From NCBI RefSeq assembly GCF_000208385.1, contig NC_015436.1, positions 186,001 through 250,000 on the forward strand: a DNA stretch of 64,000 bases. The letters run 5' to 3'. This document shows positions 33,922 through 42,249 of this stretch, in pieces. The notes under the pieces were generated by a model that saw nothing but the letters and a program-made list of their open reading frames with translations, searched no databases and had not been told where the DNA came from. The translations under genes and the position numbers were made by a program. The stretch is from Parasphaerochaeta coccoides DSM 17374 (GTDB lineage: Bacteria > Spirochaetota > Spirochaetia > Sphaerochaetales > Sphaerochaetaceae). Position 1 is the first letter of the stretch. Every line of letters begins with the position of its first letter.

Positions 33922-34376
33922 ATAATGGTAACTGGGGAATCCCCCTTAATAAGAATGAAGAAATACGTTTAGCTCCTGTATATGATAATGGGAATTGTTT
34001 ATCAGACAAATGGGATGTCCCAAAAATGGAAAGGGTGTTGGAGCTGCCACCGAAAGAGAAGATAGGATGGTTAACTGAAAAGACCTGTATTTTTGAAAAC
34101 GATGGGAAAAAGATCAATCCTAATAAGTATATTTTATCTCTTGCCAATATAGACGGTAACAAGGCGGCAGAAAGGCTGGTTTCTCAAATCATTTCAGCAC
34201 AACCGCACATAGAAAAAATGATAAACGATATCCCTATTATATCTGAAATACAGAAGAGATATTATAAAGAATCCATGCAAGCTCGATTGGAGTATTTTTT
34301 AATTCCTGCCTACAACAAGCTGCGTGGAGTCGAGATGAGTCATGACGTGCCGAACCGAGGAGGGCGGGGAAGATGA
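33918..34376 (+). pseudogene. C-terminal part of a CtkA-like kinase (copy B)
   Basis: A 152-residue frame that begins inside the kinase catalytic loop: MNNGNWGIPL corresponds to the RHNGNWG motif, followed by the metal-binding LAPVYDNGNCL and the C-terminal helices. The N-lobe and the catalytic aspartate are missing, so it cannot be an active kinase alone. It complements the N-terminal fragment at 26627-26833 of the first module, although the middle ~100 residues are lost from both. It starts at an ATGA overlap with the Phd-like gene, so it may still be translated as a shorter protein. Confidence 0.65.
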
Positions 34377-34591
34377 GTTCTTATGTAGATAAGGGTCTGA
34401 TTGTTGATTTCCCAATGCCTGAAGGGCTGCGGGAAAAGGTAGACAGATTGGAAAGTTTGGCGGATGGAGATGACTACCTGGCTTATGAGAATCTTTTAGA
34501 AGAGGTTGACACAACTGCAAAACGATATTGTGCAGGTGGAAAGATAACATATGAGCAATATCAGACAATCCTGCGAAAATTCGGGATATAA
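34373..34591 (+). CDS. small acidic protein between the kinase genes (copy B)
   Basis: Seventy-two residues (MSSYVDKGLIVDFPMPEGLREKV...), predicted to be mostly helical, with an acidic middle (ADGDDYLAYENLLEEVD). It starts within an ATGA overlap with the kinase fragment and has GGAGGGCGGGG upstream. It is not a recognised family. Its place between two kinase-fold genes suggests a partner or antitoxin role, but this is inference. Confidence 0.6.
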   Translation: MSSYVDKGLIVDFPMPEGLREKVDRLESLADGDDYLAYENLLEEVDTTAKRYCAGGKITYEQYQTILRKFGI

Positions 34592-34736
34592 ATATCATAT
34601 GAGAATTAATATTCATCAAATGTAAACACTGTTTATAGAGTGTCCAGGAGGGAGTTTTATAATAATGGTATCCCGCCGCTATCTGGATTTGAAAAATGGT
34701 GATCTGTGATATGATTGCGAGTGAGAGGGAGCGCAT

Positions 34737-35942
34737 ATGGAATCTGCAAAATATATGTTGATGCACCGGGATGACGAAGCCGCAGTACTGGAGTTCAACC
34801 AGGAGGATGGATATCTTTTTCAGGTTATCGAGAAAAAGAACGAAGATCTTATTCCTATACGCGCAAATAGGAGCACTCTTGACTTTAGATCATGGTGGAA
34901 TGACAGGGCTGTTCCTAGAACACAAGGTTCGATTCTGAGCTTTCTCCGAGAGCTTGAGATACCAACGACCCAAGCCTATCTGCTGAGAAATTTAGGTTTA
35001 GGTCTGAATGACCATTACTGGGTGCGGCCAGAGAAAAGTTCGTTGACCTGGGAGGCCGTCAATCTTTTTGATAATGAGTTTACTTCCCCGGCCACTTTTC
35101 ATCATCGAAATACGGCAGATTCTAATGCGGTAACGACTTTTTCTCCGGCTGCGTCCACAGGAGGAGAATTGCCGAAGCGATGGGTTGTAAAGGATGGTAA
35201 GCGGTATCTGATCAAGGAGAGTTCCGTCCCATTATCCCAGCAGAGTCTCAACGAAGTATTTGCATCTCACATTCATGAGAAGCAAGCTCGCTTTCCATTT
35301 GTATCTTATTCATTGGCACGACAAAGCGGATCCTCGAAGTTGGCATGTATCTGTGAGTGCTTTACTTCTAATTTGCTTGAGTATATTCCCGCATGGGACT
35401 TGGTGGGAAAGCAGCAGAGGAAGGACGGTGAACCATTATTTGATAGTTTCATCAAAGGGTGTGTTGCTGGCGGGCTGAAAGAAGAAAGTGTCCGAGGTTA
35501 TTTGGATTATCAGATTGTCACGGACTATCTCTTATCTAATACGGATCGTCATCTGAACAACTTGGGTGTATTGCGCGATACCCATACCCTCAACTATGTT
35601 TCCATGGCCCCCATTTATGATACTGGAAACTCGATGTTCTATAATGATCCTTTGTCCGCGCTCTCCAAGACATCTTTGTTTTTCCTAAACGTGAACAGTT
35701 TTTATTCCAATGAACGGAAATTACTGGCACGTGTCAATGATTTTGATTGTGTGGATCTCAATAAAATGCCAGAACGTCAAGATGTTGAAACATTCTATGG
35801 GAAGGATCAAGGATTAAGAGCTGCGAACTTCAATTCACATATTGCTATCGGATATATGAAAAAACTAATTCTGCTGAAAGAGCTTCAAAAAGAGAAGAGC
35901 CTTTCTGGAGTTCTGGAAAAAAGTTGTTCACGAGAACGATAA
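34737..35942 (+). CDS. HipA-like Ser/Thr kinase family protein (copy B)
   Basis: A 401-residue paralogue of 26951-28198 with the same N-terminal domain (MLMHRDDEAAVLEFNQEDGY, SWWNDRAVPRTQGS, LNDHYWV). The catalytic core is intact: LIKE near 160, NTDRHLNNLGVL at 268-279, and IYDTGNSMF. It may be transcribed separately, since a TTGAAA and a TATGAT with a 15-base spacer occur upstream (about 34688-34714). The biological target is unknown. Its AT-rich composition matches the rest of the island rather than the flanking chromosome. Confidence 0.8.
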   Translation: MESAKYMLMHRDDEAAVLEFNQEDGYLFQVIEKKNEDLIPIRANRSTLDFRSWWNDRAVPRTQGSILSFLRELEIPTTQAYLLRNLGLGLNDHYWVRPEKSSLTWEAVNLFDNEFTSPATFHHRNTADSNAVTTFSPAASTGGELPKRWVVKDGKRYLIKESSVPLSQQSLNEVFASHIHEKQARFPFVSYSLARQSGSSKLACICECFTSNLLEYIPAWDLVGKQQRKDGEPLFDSFIKGCVAGGLKEESVRGYLDYQIVTDYLLSNTDRHLNNLGVLRDTHTLNYVSMAPIYDTGNSMFYNDPLSALSKTSLFFLNVNSFYSNERKLLARVNDFDCVDLNKMPERQDVETFYGKDQGLRAANFNSHIAIGYMKKLILLKELQKEKSLSGVLEKSCSRER

Positions 35943-35990
35943 ATAACATATGAAAAATAATAATTAATATATGATGATGGGAGTGAATTA

Positions 35991-36155
35991 ATGGTTAATG
36001 AATATTCGGTGAAATCTGAGAAAGATAAACAAGAACCTTTTATTGCCGGAAGCCATCAGGCCGTGTCCAGTCCAGTTCGCAATTTGGGAAGAAGAATCCC
36101 GGAAATTCCTTGTGTGTCATGCGGCATTCTCCAGCAGCCGCTTCTGTTCTTGTAA
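35991..36155 (+). other. 54-codon ORF downstream of HipA-like copy B
   Basis: MVNEYSVKSEKDKQEPFIAG starts behind a GGGAGTGAATTA ribosome site but soon runs into sequence that reads as coding on the other strand. It is probably the first 20-25 codons of a gene whose remainder was replaced. Not recognised. Confidence 0.3.
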
Positions 36156-36340
36156 TACCGCCACACTGATATAGCTTCTGTCACTCTGGCAGTCTTCCTC
36201 ATATTCCAGCAGGTACGGCACCTCCAGTCTCAGGTAACTCCGTCTACTGGGAAATATTCCGACCCATTCGTGTCCTCCTGCGTATATTATTGGTGGGTTT
36301 TCTACGGCTGTCTGCTTCGTACCAACCGCATGAAGGTATC
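36117..36340 (-). pseudogene. C-terminal fragment of an unidentified gene
   Basis: The minus strand is open from about 36340 to TGA 36117-36119 with protein-like text (ENPPIIYAGGHEWVGIFPSR, LRLEVPYLLEYEEDCQSDRS, VLQEQKRLLENAA). There is no in-frame start. It abuts the truncated ORF at 35991-36155 in the opposite sense, marking a recombination joint near 36100. The family is unknown. Confidence 0.4.
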
Positions 36341-36454
36341 AAGGGTTATAAGCCATTTTTGCTGTTCAGGCTTATACGAAGCATGTATTTTCTGCGGACT
36401 TCAATAACATGGGTTCATGTTGATTATATGACAAAAATGGAATATATTATAAGT

Positions 36455-36766
36455 ATGAAAAAAACAGTCATTATCCATTCTAATATTCATGACTTCATGA
36501 AAAAATATGGAAAGCCTGCAATAGCGGAAATTGACAAGGTTGTGGATATTTTGGAAACCATAGGAACAGGTGGACTTTATATCAAATCTTTACGGAATCA
36601 GATATTTGAAATTAAGAATGGACGAATACGTGTTCTGTTTTTTTATCATAAGAATAACATCATTGTTCTTGCGTGTGCTTATTTGAAGAAAACTCAAAAA
36701 GCATCAACGTCAGAGATAAGAAAAGCAATCGAGATTAAAGGGAAACTTGAAGGAGAAATAAAATGA
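36455..36766 (+). CDS. HigB/phage Gp49-like toxin
   Basis: A 103-residue RelE-superfamily protein: IKSLRNQIFEIKNGRIRVLFFYHKNNIIVLACAYLKKTQKAS is the HigB core with the terminal KKTQK motif. The start is uncertain between ATG 36428 and ATG 36455, and neither has a clear ribosome site; the shorter form fits the family's length. The toxin precedes its HTH partner, the usual higBA order, and overlaps it by four bases. Confidence 0.8.
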   Translation: MKKTVIIHSNIHDFMKKYGKPAIAEIDKVVDILETIGTGGLYIKSLRNQIFEIKNGRIRVLFFYHKNNIIVLACAYLKKTQKASTSEIRKAIEIKGKLEGEIK

Positions 36767-37062
36767 AAAAAGAGTTTTATAGCCTTGAAGAAACAAAAAA
36801 AATGTTTGATATGGATAATCTGGAAGTGAAGAATCTCAAAGAAGAATTAAAAAATGAAACCTATATCATATCTGAAATTCCCCTTTCGGAAATCAGAAAG
36901 GCTCAAAATTTAACGCAGGCTGAGCTTGCGGAAAAAGTTGGGCTTTCCCAAACTGACATCAGTAAAATTGAAAAGGGGAAAAAGAGGATAACTATTTCCC
37001 GATTGCAGGAATTGGCAAATGGTATGGGAATGGATGTTCACATCACATTTGTTCCCAGATAA
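36763..37062 (+). CDS. HigA-like XRE-family antitoxin
   Basis: A 99-residue protein with a C-terminal HTH (LSEIRKAQNLTQAELAEKVGLSQTDISKIEKGKKRITISRLQELANGMGM). The N-terminal 40 residues probably contact the toxin. The ATGA overlap with the toxin stop shows coupling. It is the right-hand end of the accessory island. Confidence 0.85.
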   Translation: MKKEFYSLEETKKMFDMDNLEVKNLKEELKNETYIISEIPLSEIRKAQNLTQAELAEKVGLSQTDISKIEKGKKRITISRLQELANGMGMDVHITFVPR

Positions 37063-37140
37063 AAGGAAAGGGAAGCATTTCACTCGCTACCTTCCTCATT
37101 CCAGGCGCGCCGCCCTTTTTGGGGAGGCTTTCCTTTGTCC

Positions 37141-37201
37141 CCCCTGGCCACAATCGAACCGGTCAGCTGGGCATGGGCCCTCATGTGGAGAACTGCCAGG
37201 A
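37141..37201. other. nested inverted repeats in the island's right junction
   Basis: CCTGGC (37143-37148) pairs with GCCAGG (37195-37200); inside, CCACA pairs with TGTGG, and a small GGGC-ATGG-GCCC hairpin fits within. No T-run and no known RNA family. The surrounding 37063-37301 shows no gene that I can recognise. Confidence 0.35.
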
Positions 37202-37301
37202 GGCTCCCGACGTGATAACAACCCCGTCCTTTCACGACTGTCGGCGACAGCATGGGATTTTCGACATTATAAAAAATGATAAAAGCGGAGCAAAGGCGTA
37301 T

Positions 37302-38600
37302 TTACCCTTTATCCATGACCTCGGCCGCCGCCTTGTATAGTGTATCCACCAGAAGCGGAATAAGAGCCACATCCACGCTGGAGTAGGCAATCCGCAGCAA
37401 GACTTCCTGCAAAGCTATAGTGCCGATTCCGTAGTTCTCCAACAGGTGCAGACGGAGCTTCTCCGCCTTTCCCGTGAACCTGAAGGACATGAAATAACCC
37501 GAATTGAACGACAATGGAATGAGAATGTCCGTAGGCTTCTGCCGTGCTATGGCAGCTTTCATGGCCATATAACGCTCACGCAGAGGCTTCACATTGTTCT
37601 CCCGTTGAGTGGCAGTCTCAGGATTCTTCAGGGCATCACGGATGAACGCTTGGGAAACCGTAGGGGAGCAACTCACCGTTCCCCTGACAGCACCGCCTGT
37701 CTTTTGGAGCAAAGCATCATACTGCGCTTCACTCATGCCCTTGCAGCCGTAGGTGATGAAGCCCGTGCGGAAACCCCAGACCATCAGCTCCTTGGTTGCC
37801 GCATCCCCCTTTACTGCCAGAATATTCTCGTGAGCATCGACCAGATAGGCAAAAAGAGATTGTCTTTCAACTCCGTCTTCATAGACCAAGCCGAAATAAG
37901 CATCATCAATCATTGCCAGGATTGTCGTCCCTCTCTCCGCATGACGGACAAGGATATCCGTGATACCCGCAGCTTCAACCGTGGTCGGCGTATAGCCCGT
38001 GGGATTGTTAGGGAAGTTGAGGAGAAGTATCACTTTCTTTCCCGCATGGTCGGCAAGTACCGCGTCAAGACCTTTCAGGTTGAAGCCTCCCTGCTCATCA
38101 TAGAAGGAAAACAGGACGATGTTCGCACGACGCTGTTCTTCCAGTACCATGGAGTAGTTGTCCCAGTAGTAGTCCGGCATCAACACAGTGTCACCCTCGT
38201 CAATGAACAGCGAACCAATGGAGCTGATGGCATGGGTCAGGCCGGAGACAACCAATGGCAGGGAAAATGACTTACCCTGTAAGGAGGGATTCTTGTTTAT
38301 TAAGTCCTCTTTCCACAGTTTCCGGAGTTCAGGAAGCCCCATGGTCGGCGCATACGGGAACACATCGCCTAAAGACACGTCAGGAGAAAAGCGGGAACGG
38401 ATGGCAGGGAGGAACATGGGCAAACCTTCCGCTGTCGCTATCCCGATTGTCGCATTGATGGCATGTGCCTTCTGTTTTGCCTCCGCAGATTGGGCTATGA
38501 TGCCTTTCGGGGTGAACATGTGCCGTCCGTAAGAAGACAGGAGGACGTATGCGGATGTACCTTCAAGCGTTTCATTCAGTGTGCGGGCAAGTGGATTCAT
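37302..38600 (-). CDS. class I/II pyridoxal-phosphate aminotransferase
   Basis: A 432-residue fold-type I aminotransferase starting MNPLARTLNETLEG; GAGAGG lies seven bases before this ATG, so it is preferred over an in-frame TTG at 38621. Visible motifs: substrate loop NATIGIATAEG, LLLNFPNNPTGYTP with the conserved Asn, the DDAYFGLVYED cofactor aspartate and tyrosine, and the Schiff-base lysine in AATKELMVWGFRTGF. It resembles aromatic/aspartate aminotransferases of spirochaetes and clostridia. The exact amino acid specificity cannot be assigned. It stands alone, with the FAH-family gene 97 bases upstream on the same strand. Confidence 0.8.
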   Translation of the reverse strand: MNPLARTLNETLEGTSAYVLLSSYGRHMFTPKGIIAQSAEAKQKAHAINATIGIATAEGLPMFLPAIRSRFSPDVSLGDVFPYAPTMGLPELRKLWKEDLINKNPSLQGKSFSLPLVVSGLTHAISSIGSLFIDEGDTVLMPDYYWDNYSMVLEEQRRANIVLFSFYDEQGGFNLKGLDAVLADHAGKKVILLLNFPNNPTGYTPTTVEAAGITDILVRHAERGTTILAMIDDAYFGLVYEDGVERQSLFAYLVDAHENILAVKGDAATKELMVWGFRTGFITYGCKGMSEAQYDALLQKTGGAVRGTVSCSPTVSQAFIRDALKNPETATQRENNVKPLRERYMAMKAAIARQKPTDILIPLSFNSGYFMSFRFTGKAEKLRLHLLENYGIGTIALQEVLLRIAYSSVDVALIPLLVDTLYKAAAEVMDKG

Positions 38601-38717
38601 GGCAAGCCTCTCAATGCGCAAGGATCAGGAAAGTCCCGGCAGGATGTGGACGATGATATCAGGAAGGCATCGTTTTTTCTAGCAGGGGAAAGAAAATGAA
38701 GCCTAAAAAACAGGCCA

Positions 38718-39482
38718 TCACTTCTTTACAGGATTGGACAAGGTTCCAATTCCCTCAATGGTGATTTCCACGACATCCCCGCCAGCGAGCGAGCCTATGC
38801 CTCCGGGAGTACCCGTCATGATGATGTCTCCCGGCTTGAGCGTCATCACCTGTGAAATGTAGCTGACAAGATAGGCTGGCTTGAAGATGAGATTGGCGGT
38901 AGTGGAACTTTGCTTCACCTTGCCGTTCACTCGTGTCTCCAGCGTCACATCGCTGACATCAACGCCGGTCACTACCGCAGGGCCAAGAGGCAGGAAAGTG
39001 TCAAAGCCTTTTGCCACAGTCCATTGTCCATGGGGATCCTGGAGGTCGCGGGCGGTGACATCATTGCCGATCGTATAGCCGAAGATATAGGACGGGGCAT
39101 CTTTTTCACTTACATTTTTGGCTGTCCGGCCAATGACAATGACTAATTCGCCTTCATAGTCGGTTCGACCGCTGAGCCATGTGGGAGGGATGATTTCCTG
39201 TCCGGGTCCAATGACGCAGGTGTCCGGTTTTATGAAGATGACAGGAGTGACGGGCAGGGAGGCTTTCATTTCTTCCATGTGCGTGTGGTAGTTCATCCCC
39301 ACGCAGACTGCCTTTGACGGACTGACGGGGGAAAGGACCGTGACATCGGACAAGGCAAGGGGACTGCCGGACGCTTCCCATCCCTCTCCAAGGAAATTGG
39401 ATGAAATCGGCTGCACATGGTCTCCGGATACCGTGCCGTACCCAATGGAATTTTTGTAAGAATAACGAATGAATCGCATCAT
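38718..39482 (-). CDS. fumarylacetoacetate hydrolase family protein
   Basis: A 254-residue FAH-superfamily enzyme. CVGMNYHTHMEEM begins the catalytic domain (near 60). The metal site uses the E-x-E pair of DYEGELVIVIGR and the aspartate of IGNDVTARDLQ, and the end has GDIIMTGTPGGIGSL. Members are hydratases, isomerases or acylpyruvate/oxaloacetate decarboxylases; the substrate is unknown. GGAGGCAGTC precedes the ATG. It may share a transcript with the aminotransferase downstream. Confidence 0.85.
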   Translation of the reverse strand: MMRFIRYSYKNSIGYGTVSGDHVQPISSNFLGEGWEASGSPLALSDVTVLSPVSPSKAVCVGMNYHTHMEEMKASLPVTPVIFIKPDTCVIGPGQEIIPPTWLSGRTDYEGELVIVIGRTAKNVSEKDAPSYIFGYTIGNDVTARDLQDPHGQWTVAKGFDTFLPLGPAVVTGVDVSDVTLETRVNGKVKQSSTTANLIFKPAYLVSYISQVMTLKPGDIIMTGTPGGIGSLAGGDVVEITIEGIGTLSNPVKK

Positions 39483-39690
39483 GACTGCCTCCTGTTTGGA
39501 CTGACTGTATCACATCCGGACGTACTTCTTCCAGAAGGCGCGCTTCATGGGGAATCCCCTGAGGGACAGGGGACGATGACGGACGCGTGCGCTGTCGGAT
39601 TATGGACGGATTATGGACGAAAGAATGGTGGACGAAAGGCCGGTTAAACAAGTATTCTTGGAGTGATATGACCGCTATAGGAGGAAACAC

Positions 39691-40242
39691 ATGAGTATTA
39701 TCTGGATTATCATTGCCCTTGTTGTCATCGTGGTGCTTTATGCCATCAGCGTATACAACCGTCTGGTACGGCTCCGCAACCAGGGAGAAGAAGCGGAAGC
39801 TGCCATTGATGCGCACCTGAAACAACGATATGACTTGGTTCCCAACCTGGTCGAGACGGTGAAAGGTTATGCCCAGCATGAACAGAAGACGCTGACGGCG
39901 GTCATTGAAGCACGCAACATGGCCGTCAATGCCACGGGGCTGGAAGCACGCGATGCCGCTGACAAGACGTTCGCATCGACGCTGAAAACTCTGTTCGCTG
40001 TCGCCGAGGCATATCCCGACCTGAAGGCGAACAAGGGATTCCTCGACCTCCAGACCCAACTCCAGAAAATTGAAGCAGAACTGCTCAACGCCCGCAAGTA
40101 CTATAATGCCATCATCAAACAGTTCAACACGGTCATTGAAATATTCCCTTCCTCTGTGATAGCCGGAATGGGTCATTTCACCAAGAAACCATACCTGACC
40201 ATTGAGGCCGAGGCTCGCGAACGGGTCCAGGTCAAGTTCTGA
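39691..40242 (+). CDS. LemA family protein
   Basis: A 183-residue protein with one N-terminal transmembrane helix (residues 2-20) and the LemA helical core: YNRLVRLRNQGEEAEAAIDAHLKQRYDLVPNLVETVKGYA, later YYNAIIKQFNTVIEIFPSS. GGAGGAAACAC precedes the ATG. It sits 14 bases before a DUF2207 membrane protein, a pairing common in bacteria and thought to be involved in envelope functions. Confidence 0.92.
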   Translation: MSIIWIIIALVVIVVLYAISVYNRLVRLRNQGEEAEAAIDAHLKQRYDLVPNLVETVKGYAQHEQKTLTAVIEARNMAVNATGLEARDAADKTFASTLKTLFAVAEAYPDLKANKGFLDLQTQLQKIEAELLNARKYYNAIIKQFNTVIEIFPSSVIAGMGHFTKKPYLTIEAEARERVQVKF

Positions 40243-40256
40243 GCGGGAGGCACGAC

Positions 40257-42155
40257 ATGCGCCGTTTTCTTCTTGTGCTTTTTGCAGTGTGTGCTCTGGG
40301 AATCGCGCCGTTGGTTGCGGACAATGGTTATAACGTGGAATTTTTGGATATGTCCATTGACGTGATGGATGATGGTCGGTTCGCCGTCAAAGAGTCCTTT
40401 GCCCTACGGTTTCTTGAAGGACGCCACGGCATCTATCGGGATATTCCGGTAGGATATGGCACACTCCGCGCCACTGTCACTGATATCAGCGCATCAGTGC
40501 CTCTTGCCATAGAAAAAAGCCTCAATTATGTCTCCATCCGTATGGGCGATGAAAACCGCATGCTTAAAGGGGCGGAGAATTTCATCCTGAGGTATGTCTA
40601 CAATCCTTATGCAACACAAGGGGACGGCAAAAACCAGTACGATGAATTCTATTACAACCTGATCGGTGAAGGATGGACGAGCGATATCCGCGAGTTCTCC
40701 GCCGAGATATATTTTCCCAAACCCGTTGATGCTTCCCGCGTCTGGCTTACCCGCGGCTTCTGGGGTTCGACATCCTCTGATGGGATTTCCTGGCAGCTGT
40801 CCGATGATGGGATGACGCTATCCGTCCGCGCGTCGGGGTTTACTCCTGACCAAGCCCTTACTGTCCGGGTCGAACTGCCCGAAGGTTATTTTGATTTTTC
40901 CCAGGTGTCGTCTTCCGGCGGGACTGCCTTGCTCGTCAACATAGTAGTGGTGATTATCGCGGTGGCAGCGGCTTTCCTTGTCTGGTCTCGCTGGGGACGT
41001 GATGACGATCCTATCGTCGTTGTGCGTTTTGAACCGCCGGAGGGCATGAGCCCCATGGATGTCGGATACTGTGCCGATGGACGACTTGATGCGCGTGACA
41101 TCACATCCATGCTTTTCTTTTGGGCGGACAGAGGATACCTGACCATAGAGGAAAAAAGCAAAAGGGGAAAAAAGACAGTGTTCACGCGGGTGAAGAAACT
41201 GGAGAATGCGCCTGCTCATGAGAAGAAGTTGTTTGATGCTTTCTTTGCCTGTGGTACAGACGGAGTGGTCACTATCAAGGACTTGGAAGGGAAGTTCGGC
41301 CTGAGCATGGAAGCCGTCCGTTCTGCCCAGGCTGACTATTTCAAAGGCGAGCATGCCCTGAAGAAGGTCAGTTCATCGGTTGCCAGCGGGCTGTCATTGT
41401 TTCTTGCCGCTGTTCCAATCCTTGGATACAGCTATGTCGGCGGAGGATTGTACATAGACGGTATGCTCCCGACAGCCGGACTCATCCTTGGCGGGCTCGG
41501 ACTGCTGTATGCCTTCATCAACGGGGGCGTTATCGCATCCTTGATGCGTACATGGCATATGAAAAGTAACAGGACGCGAGTGTTCTGGATTATCTTTGTC
41601 GGCAGCATGGCTTTGGTGTTCGCGGGCGCTGGCGTCATCCTGTCGAGTTTTCTCACCAGCCAGATTTGGTATATATCCATCCTGTCTACCGTGGTGATGA
41701 TCAGTGGTATCATCCTTATTGTAAGCATTGCCCTTGCCACGCAGAAACGCAGCGCATATGGACAGAAAGTCCTGGAACAAATACTTGGCTATCGGGAGTT
41801 CATCGACAAGGTCGAGGTTGACAAGCTGAAGACTCTCATCAATGATGACCCGGAGTTTTTCTACCATGTCCTTTCCTATGCCATCGTGCTTGGTCTTGAA
41901 GATACATGGGCGCGTAAGTTTGCATCCATCACGGTGGAACAGCCGTCATGGTATTCCACGTCCGCACCAGTCCATGATGTGTTTTTCTACAGCATGCTGG
42001 CTTCACGGCTCAATACGCGCATGACTGCCGCTTCCATTCCGGTTTCCTCCAACAAGAGTCCTTCCAGTCCCGGTTCACATTTCGGCGGTTCGTCATTTGG
42101 TGGAAGCGGGTTCTCCGGCGGAGGCTTTGGAGGAGGGGGAGGGCGCTCATGGTAG
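40257..42155 (+). CDS. DUF2207 membrane protein
   Basis: A 632-residue protein. A signal peptide (residues 1-21) is followed by an extracytoplasmic beta-rich domain (DMSIDVMDDGRFAVKESFALRF), a transmembrane helix near 228-248, and a cytoplasmic winged-helix-like stretch (DVGYCADGRLDARDITSMLFFWADRGYLTIEE). Further helices lie around 380-500. The C-terminal tail is Gly/Ser-rich (GGSSFGGSGFSGGGFGGGGG), which is typical for the family. GGGAGGCACG precedes the ATG. It likely acts with LemA. Confidence 0.88.
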   Translation: MRRFLLVLFAVCALGIAPLVADNGYNVEFLDMSIDVMDDGRFAVKESFALRFLEGRHGIYRDIPVGYGTLRATVTDISASVPLAIEKSLNYVSIRMGDENRMLKGAENFILRYVYNPYATQGDGKNQYDEFYYNLIGEGWTSDIREFSAEIYFPKPVDASRVWLTRGFWGSTSSDGISWQLSDDGMTLSVRASGFTPDQALTVRVELPEGYFDFSQVSSSGGTALLVNIVVVIIAVAAAFLVWSRWGRDDDPIVVVRFEPPEGMSPMDVGYCADGRLDARDITSMLFFWADRGYLTIEEKSKRGKKTVFTRVKKLENAPAHEKKLFDAFFACGTDGVVTIKDLEGKFGLSMEAVRSAQADYFKGEHALKKVSSSVASGLSLFLAAVPILGYSYVGGGLYIDGMLPTAGLILGGLGLLYAFINGGVIASLMRTWHMKSNRTRVFWIIFVGSMALVFAGAGVILSSFLTSQIWYISILSTVVMISGIILIVSIALATQKRSAYGQKVLEQILGYREFIDKVEVDKLKTLINDDPEFFYHVLSYAIVLGLEDTWARKFASITVEQPSWYSTSAPVHDVFFYSMLASRLNTRMTAASIPVSSNKSPSSPGSHFGGSSFGGSGFSGGGFGGGGGRSW

Positions 42156-42249
42156 CGGAAATGGTGGCAGAAATGATAGCAGAAACTGCTCTGCCTGTGG
42201 TGGTTTTGCCTATGTCGGGCAAGCGGACAATAAGGAAAAGGGGGATACT

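Noticed and set aside
37141-37201. tRNA or tRNA fragment
   Set aside because: AATCGAACC resembles a reversed T-loop, but no acceptor, D or anticodon arms can be formed.
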